Source: an uncultured Collinsella sp. (GTDB lineage: Bacteria > Actinomycetota > Coriobacteriia > Coriobacteriales > Coriobacteriaceae). From it: a stretch of 18,721 nt of DNA. The notes below the pieces were generated by a model. It was given only the letters and a program-made list of their open reading frames with translations. It was not told the DNA's origin and did no database searches. Positions 15,392 through 18,721 of this stretch are shown here, one piece after another; the stretch's first letter is position 1, and each line of letters begins with the position of its first letter. Made by a program: the position numbers and the translations under genes. The stretch lies in the NCBI GenBank assembly GCA_900549555.1, contig UROO01000030.1, positions 1 through 18,721 on the forward strand. The letters are read 5' to 3'.

Positions 15392-15806
15392 TCTGTACAC
15401 CTCCACCACGTTTATGGAGCACAACTCGCATCCCGACTATAAGTACGAGATGGATGCCCCCACGCACGAGCACGACGGCATCAACCCCAGCTGCGGCGAC
15501 GAGCTCACCTTGCAGCTGCGTGTCGAAAACGGCGTGATCGAGGAGGCCTCCTTTACCGGTCACGGTTGTGCCATCAGCCAGGCCAGCGCCGACATCATGG
15601 CCGATCTCATCACCGGCGAGACGGTCGAGGAGGCTCGTCGTCTGGCAGGGCTTTTCCTCGCCATGATCCGTGGCGAGCAGCTCTCCGAGGAAGACCTGGA
15701 AGACCTAGACGAGGCCGCCCAGCTACAGGACATCTCGCACATGCCCGCCCGCGTTAAATGCGCCGAGTTAGCCTGGCGCACCCTCGACGGCATGCTCGAA
15801 GGGTAA
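15384..15806 (+). CDS. sufU: Zinc-dependent sulfurtransferase SufU
   Basis: A 140-residue SufU (NifU-N/IscU fold), which accepts the persulfide from SufS through a zinc-bound ligand swap and passes sulfur to SufBCD. The zinc ligands are visible: Cys37 and Asp39 in NPSCGDEL, Cys62 in GHGCAISQAS and Cys126 in VKCAELAW. The insertion between the second and third cysteines (LAGLFLAMIRGEQLSEEDLEDLDE) is typical of SufU rather than IscU. ATG 15384 lies inside the end of sufS, with GGAG (15372-15375) 8 nt upstream. It closes the operon and is followed by the terminator at 15847. No SufE is needed when SufU is present. Confidence 0.96.
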   Translation: MGNLYTSTTFMEHNSHPDYKYEMDAPTHEHDGINPSCGDELTLQLRVENGVIEEASFTGHGCAISQASADIMADLITGETVEEARRLAGLFLAMIRGEQLSEEDLEDLDEAAQLQDISHMPARVKCAELAWRTLDGMLEG

Positions 15807-15846
15807 ACTAGCCAGTAGCGGATGCCCCAGATCAAAGGGTTTGATT

Positions 15847-15880
15847 GCCGAGCCGCCCAATACGGGCGGCTCGGCTTTTT
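15847..15880 (+). terminator. Intrinsic terminator of the suf operon
   Basis: A perfect 12-bp GC-rich stem, GCCGAGCCGCCC (15847-15858) with GGGCGGCTCGGC (15864-15875), a 5-nt loop, then TTTTT (15876-15880). It starts 40 nt after the sufU stop. Confidence 0.96.
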
Positions 15881-16082
15881 CATAACGCCTCGGACACACA
15901 AAGTTCGCGCGTCCGGCGCTCGCCCTGTCATTTACCGAACAGCCAGCCGCAAACACGGACGTTTTCCACAGTGCCAACGGCTAGCGACAGAGCCACGGGC
16001 GCCCCAAGCAACGCCCCATGCCCCGTCCTGCTGGGCTCCGGTTCGCTTCGCGCCCGCCACAGACGGGTCCCATAGGGTGCAG

Positions 16083-16121
16083 CGTGCATTTTTGCGAGTT
16101 TTCAGCACGCCAAGTTGCGTG
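16083..16121 (+). repeat. REP-like element, copy 1
   Basis: CGTGCA (16083-16088), 7 nt, GAGTTTTCAGCA (16096-16107). The element overlaps a small hairpin CACGC/GCGTG (16106-16110 with 16117-16121) with a 6-nt loop. The same order and spacing recur in inverted orientation at 16283-16318. A GAG-containing tetranucleotide followed by a hairpin resembles the REP elements mobilised by RAYT transposases. Confidence 0.5.
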
Positions 16122-16181
16122 TATACGCATTGAAAGCGTTAATCAACGTCTCTAGGCACCCTTTTATATCGTTTTAGAACA

Positions 16182-16192
16182 AGCATCGTGGT
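16182..16192 (+). repeat. Partial REP-like copy, AGCATCGTGGT
   Basis: These 11 bases are an exact inverted match to ACCACGATGCT at 16287-16297, part of the second REP-like copy. The GAGTTTT part is absent here. With its inverted partner it could form a long-range stem around about 94 nt. Confidence 0.5.
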
Positions 16193-16282
16193 CTCAGGGG
16201 TCACAAGCATGCGCTTTGGAGGCACATCGGCAGGCATAAATAGCTTCGGGACCCATATATTTCAAGATTACGGCGGTGCCGA

Positions 16283-16318
16283 CAGCACCACGATGCTGAA
16301 AACTCCGCTTTTTGCACG
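16283..16318 (-). repeat. REP-like element, copy 2 (inverted)
   Basis: Read on the minus strand: CGTGCA (16318-16313), 7 nt, GAGTTTTCAGCA (16305-16294), with a hairpin CAGCA, loop TCGTGG, TGCTG (16298-16283). In this copy the tetranucleotide before TTTT is GGAG, one of the classical REP tetranucleotides (GTAG/GGAG). It lies about 160 bp past the stop of the RAYT-like gene and has the same orientation. Confidence 0.55.
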
Positions 16319-16477
16319 GTGTGGACGGGGGTAGGCGCGGGTAAAACCGGACTGAGCCGTATTTTTATGCAAGACGGCAATCGTTCTATGCATATCAAGA
16401 AGTGCAGTCAGCGTACCAAGCATTTAGAACGCAGGTTGCGGCGCATGAACGACCCCAGCCGCGGTGCACAGGCAGCC

Positions 16478-17290
16478 CTACATCACGTTTCCGCCAGCCC
16501 GCATCGCCGTCCCCGTGCGGGTCCGCACAATACGAGAAACCGTACTTTTGCCAATCCCGGTATAGTGCTCAATCTGGCGCACCGTAAAACCGGCATCGTG
16601 CAATCCGAGAACAACACTATCGCGCCGCGCCGGCGGTGCGGCTTTAACCCCGTGGAGCGGAACCCCGAGGCTCTTCGCCAACCTGTCGGCAAAGGCGTGG
16701 CGTTCCCACTCCGTCTCTTTCATATCGCACAGCGTTGGCTCGCCGCCCTCGGGCGTCGAAAGCGAATAGGCAGCAAAGGCCTCAGCAGAACCAAAAAGCT
16801 CAAGCACGCAAGAAGGATCGGAAAATCCCCTCGTGACATCAGCCGCATCACTGTCGTAAGCGCGCAGATGCTCCGCAAAGCTGCTCCAGAGATAACGCTC
16901 GATTAGGCTAATGCCCGCCTCCTGCGGATTGGCGTACACGGAGCGAATAGCCTCCATCACCTGCCAGTCGGTATCGAGCGAGCGGCGCTCAAAACGCTCA
17001 CGAAATAGGCAGCCCGCGCGCCCGGTACGCTTATTGAACCGACGAGCATACGTCAACAGTAGCCGCTGCATAGCTGCGCTCATTTTGTCCTCGTAATCCA
17101 AAAGCACCAGATCCACGTAGTCGCTCATGAGACACCACGCCACAATCGTCACCTGGGCATCACGGCAGCAGTCGCGCATCAGTTCCAAAAACTCCCACCG
17201 GTCCTCGTCGCTCTCAAAGATCAACTGCCCGCCCATACCGCGGGCACAAACATGGTAAAAACCGGTGATCGTTTTCCAAACGCGCTGCAT
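16478..17290 (-). CDS. RAYT-like (Y1 transposase family) protein with catalytic residues lost and C-terminal HTH
   Basis: A 270-residue homologue of REP-associated tyrosine transposases (Y1_Tnp, PF01797). The fold landmarks are intact: YHVCARGMGGQLIFESDEDRW (12-32), the strand AWCLMSDYVDLVLL (51-64), LLLTYARRFNKRTGRAGCLFRERF (77-100) and IRSVYANPQEAG (115-126). Active members have CLMxNHVHLxx; here the HUH pair is replaced, reading SDYVDL (Asp57-Tyr58-Val59-Asp60). The usual tyrosine in YxHxNP is Ser117, though Tyr119 is two residues away. The C-terminal ~45 residues contain a helix-turn-helix, GFTVRQIEHYTGIGKSTVSRIVR. The reading frame is long and undamaged, so I infer a DNA-binding protein retained without transposase activity. 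ATG 17290 has GGGAG 4 nt upstream. REP-like repeats lie just downstream. It stands alone between two Fe-S loci. Confidence 0.85.
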   Translation of the reverse strand: MQRVWKTITGFYHVCARGMGGQLIFESDEDRWEFLELMRDCCRDAQVTIVAWCLMSDYVDLVLLDYEDKMSAAMQRLLLTYARRFNKRTGRAGCLFRERFERRSLDTDWQVMEAIRSVYANPQEAGISLIERYLWSSFAEHLRAYDSDAADVTRGFSDPSCVLELFGSAEAFAAYSLSTPEGGEPTLCDMKETEWERHAFADRLAKSLGVPLHGVKAAPPARRDSVVLGLHDAGFTVRQIEHYTGIGKSTVSRIVRTRTGTAMRAGGNVM

Positions 17291-17323
17291 GGCGCTCCCT
17301 TCGCCGGGATCTACTTACCATCC

Positions 17324-17373
17324 AATACATCACGATTGAAACGTGCCATCAAAACATTCACGCAAAATGGCAC
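17324..17373 (-). promoter_or_regulatory. Candidate promoter and inverted repeat upstream of the RAYT-like gene
   Basis: Minus strand: TTGATG (17352-17347), 17 nt, TGTATT (17329-17324), about 35 nt before the ATG. Inverted arms GTGCCAT (17343-17349) and ATGGCAC (17367-17373) overlap the -35, so the protein or another factor could bind there. Promoter hexamers match consensus in only 4 of 6 positions each. Confidence 0.35.
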
Positions 17374-17513
17374 CCGTCGACGGTAAAAGGCGGCAAACCG
17401 ACGGCGAACGGCAATATAGCCACAGGTGAGGTAACGCAGCCTTGCCAAAAGTTTGACCAGAACCGACCCCCCCTTCAACGGACCGCACAACCACAAACAG
17501 TTTAGTTAAATCG

Positions 17514-17525
17514 TTTCAATTGAAA
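17514..17525. promoter_or_regulatory. Perfect 12-bp palindrome TTTCAATTGAAA
   Basis: A perfect palindrome in the region between the RAYT-like gene and the NifU-like gene, about 60 bp upstream of the TATTAT box at 17586. It could be an operator, but no regulator is identified. The rest of 17374-17684 shows only the -10-like box and the hairpin set at 17586-17622. Confidence 0.3.
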
Positions 17526-17585
17526 GTTCCGCGCTTCTCGCTACGAAAACTGAGCCGTTCGCCGAATATTCCGTGCATTTCGCGG

Positions 17586-17622
17586 TATTATAAGGGCTGC
17601 ATGTCATGTCCCTTTCGAAGGG
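17586..17622 (+). promoter_or_regulatory. Candidate -10 box and competing hairpins before the NifU-like gene
   Basis: TATTAT (17586-17591) is a reasonable -10 but has no good -35. Just after it AAGGG (17592-17596), CCCTT (17610-17614) and AAGGG (17618-17622) allow two mutually exclusive hairpins sharing the central CCCTT. The leader to ATG 17685 would be about 85 nt. Confidence 0.3.
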
Positions 17623-17684
17623 TCGCCCGGCAATCGCCAGCCACGACCCCCAGACGGGACGCCAACACGATAGAGAGGAGAGGC

Positions 17685-18419
17685 ATGCAGTACTCACAGG
17701 AAGTGGAGAACATGTGCCCCGTTGCCAAGGGTGCATACCACGGCCCCGCACCCATCCCCGAGGAGGGCAAGTGGGTCCAGGCTAAGGAGATTTCCGACAT
17801 CTCCGGTCTTACGCACGGTGTGGGTTGGTGCGCACCTCAGCAGGGCGCCTGCAAGCTCACGCTGAACGTCAAGGACGGCATCATCGAGGAGGCCCTCGTT
17901 GAGACCATCGGCTGCTCGGGCATGACCCACTCTGCCGCCATGGCTTCCGAGATCCTTCCCGGTAAGACCATCCTCGAGGCCCTCAACACCGACCTCGTCT
18001 GCGACGCCATCAACGTTGCTATGCGCGAGATCTTCCTGCAGATCGTTTACGGCCGCAGCCAGACCGCGTTCTCCGAGGGCGGCCTGCCCGTGGGCGCCTC
18101 CCTCGACGACCTCGGCAAGGGCCTTCGCTCCCAGGTCGGCACCATGTTCGGCACCAAGGCCAAGGGCGCTCGTTACCTCGAGCTCGCTCAGGGCTACGTC
18201 ACCCGCATGGCTCTCAACGACAAGAACGAGATCATCGCGTTCGAGTTCCTGAACCTCGGCAAGTTCACCGACGCCGTCAAGGCCGGCAAGACCCCCGAGG
18301 AGGCCATCGCTGGCGCTATGGGCCACTATGGTCAGTGGGAGAACGCTGCCAAGTACATCGACCCGCGCACCGACGAGGAGACTCACTCCGTCGCCAGCGT
18401 GTTCCCGGTTCACGAGTAG
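17685..18419 (+). CDS. NifU-like iron-sulfur scaffold protein, partner of GGGtGRT protein
   Basis: A 244-residue protein that I recognise as the NifU-like 'iron-sulfur cluster assembly scaffold' family found beside GGGtGRT-protein genes in anaerobic Clostridia and Coriobacteriia. The NifU-N-like core has GLTHGVGWCAPQQGACKLTL (41-60), KDGIIEEALVETIGCSGMTHSAA (63-85) and LVCDAINVAMRE (104-115). Cysteines at 11, 49, 56, 77 and 106 are candidate metal ligands. The middle, RSQTAFSEGGLPVGASLDDLGKGLRSQVGTMFGT, is highly characteristic. The C-terminal part is an extension absent from SufU. ATG 17685 was chosen, not the longer frame back to 17520, because AGGAG lies 4 nt upstream and the family start (MQYSQEVENMCPV) fits. 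The partner gene follows after 18 nt. Role in Fe-S metabolism is by family; biochemistry is not established to my knowledge. Confidence 0.9.
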   Translation: MQYSQEVENMCPVAKGAYHGPAPIPEEGKWVQAKEISDISGLTHGVGWCAPQQGACKLTLNVKDGIIEEALVETIGCSGMTHSAAMASEILPGKTILEALNTDLVCDAINVAMREIFLQIVYGRSQTAFSEGGLPVGASLDDLGKGLRSQVGTMFGTKAKGARYLELAQGYVTRMALNDKNEIIAFEFLNLGKFTDAVKAGKTPEEAIAGAMGHYGQWENAAKYIDPRTDEETHSVASVFPVHE

Positions 18420-18437
18420 AAAGGGAGGGAAATAACT

Positions 18438-18671
18438 ATGACTGTTACGTTCGAAGGTTACGAGCGCCGCGCTGACAAGATCAACAAGTGCCTCGCCGAC
18501 AACGGCATCGCCTCCCTCGAGGAAGCTCTGCAGATCTGCACCGACAAGGGCTTCAACCCGCGTGAGATCGTCAACAACACCCAGTCCATCGCGTTCCAGA
18601 ACGCTGAGTGGGCCTACACCCTCGGTTGCGCTCTCGCTGTCAAGCGTGGCGCCAAGTCCGCTTCTGAGGCT
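18438..18671 (+). CDS. GGGtGRT-family protein, 5' part only
   Basis: The first 78 codons of a gene whose product matches the start of the GGGtGRT protein family (PF14057, usually ~330 residues): VTFEGYERRADKINKCLADN, then GIASLEEALQICTDKGFNP and FQNAEWAYTLGCALAVKRGAK. The motif that names the family is C-terminal and lies beyond the contig. ATG 18438 has GGAGGG 8 nt upstream and lies 18 nt after the NifU-like stop, so the two form an operon. The function is unknown, but the constant pairing with the scaffold protein suggests a shared role in metal or Fe-S handling. Any residues read after position 18671 (LSLIHI and on) come from the adapter. Confidence 0.9.
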
Positions 18672-18721
18672 CTGTCTCTTATACACATCTCCGAGCCCAC
18701 GAGACGGACTCCTATCTCGTA
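18672..18721. other. Nextera i7-side adapter (sequencing artefact)
   Basis: Not genomic. The Tn5 mosaic end runs 18672-18690, the read-2 tail 18691-18705, then an 8-base index GGACTCCT (18706-18713; recalled as N705) and the start of the P7 primer (18714-18721). Confidence 0.98.

Larger units (their letters stand above)
15881..16477. other. Gene-free stretch with REP-like repeats
   Basis: I see no convincing gene here. The first 200 bp (to about 16080) show nothing definite. From 16083 to 16318 there are REP-like hairpin elements and nested inverted repeats, annotated separately. From 16319 to 16477, downstream of the RAYT-like gene, I see no clear terminator. Short ORFs in the stretch lack ribosome sites and recognisable motifs. 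Confidence 0.6.

Noticed and set aside
16025..16070. tRNA-like GGTTCGC at 16040-16046
   Set aside because: The flanks do not form a T-arm, and no acceptor or anticodon stem can be drawn around it.
16319..16906. Plus-strand open frame of 195 codons
   Set aside because: Mostly antisense to the RAYT-like gene, basic and low in recognisable motifs, with no good ribosome site.
17311..17496. Minus-strand frame of 61 codons upstream of the RAYT-like gene
   Set aside because: TTG start without a ribosome site, and the candidate promoter and inverted repeat of the RAYT-like gene fall within it.
17520..17684. Longer N-terminus for the NifU-like protein
   Set aside because: The stretch has no ribosome site at its start, contains promoter-like sequence, and the family begins at the ATG 17685 position.

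Overview
The window is one short-read contig that looks like a Coriobacteriia genome, most likely Collinsella or a close relative. The evidence is the GC-rich coding bias, a sufCBDSU operon with a divergent Rrf2 regulator, a NifU-like/GGGtGRT gene pair, an LPXTG-type anchored surface protein (Gram-positive envelope) and strings of family-2 glycosyltransferases. The genus is inferred from protein resemblance by memory; no database search was possible. The contig ends are not biological: bases 1-46 and 18672-18721 are Illumina Nextera adapter, so genuine sequence runs from 47 to 18671 and both end genes are truncated.

Left region (47-5739), surface polysaccharide: four family-2 glycosyltransferases lie head to tail on the minus strand (4407 down to 47), in the order B-A-B-A of two paralogous types, which suggests duplication of a two-gene module. 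A fifth glycosyltransferase of the galactofuranosyl/rhamnosyl type (4720-5739, plus) diverges from them across a 312-bp region with overlapping promoter signals and a possible small ORF.

Middle region (5749-10350), all minus strand: an AAA-ATPase-like/DUF1703 family protein with degraded ATPase and nuclease motifs; a secreted, wall-anchored lysozyme-like protein with a clear intrinsic terminator; a solitary HEPN protein of the HI0074 family with no nucleotidyltransferase partner; and an Rrf2/IscR-type regulator with three cysteines suited to a [2Fe-2S] cluster.

Iron-sulfur region (10351-15880): the Rrf2 gene faces sufC-sufB-sufD-sufS-sufU, a tightly overlapping operon that ends in a strong terminator. 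The shared upstream region carries two inverted repeats that overlap the two candidate promoters, consistent with Fe-S-responsive feedback by the Rrf2 protein on itself and on suf. SufC/B/D form the assembly scaffold and ATPase; SufS takes sulfur from cysteine and SufU relays it.

Right region (15881-18671): about 600 bp without a gene holds REP-like hairpin elements next to a gene for a REP-associated tyrosine transposase (RAYT) homologue. The protein is full length but appears to have lost both HUH histidines and the catalytic tyrosine, so it may be domesticated. Beyond it are a NifU-like scaffold protein and the start of a GGGtGRT-family gene, a second Fe-S-related pair. The most interesting candidates are the dead RAYT with its REP-like repeats, the orphan HEPN behind the Fe-S regulator, and the NifU-like/GGGtGRT pair. 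I found no tRNA, rRNA, CRISPR array, prophage or complete insertion sequence.
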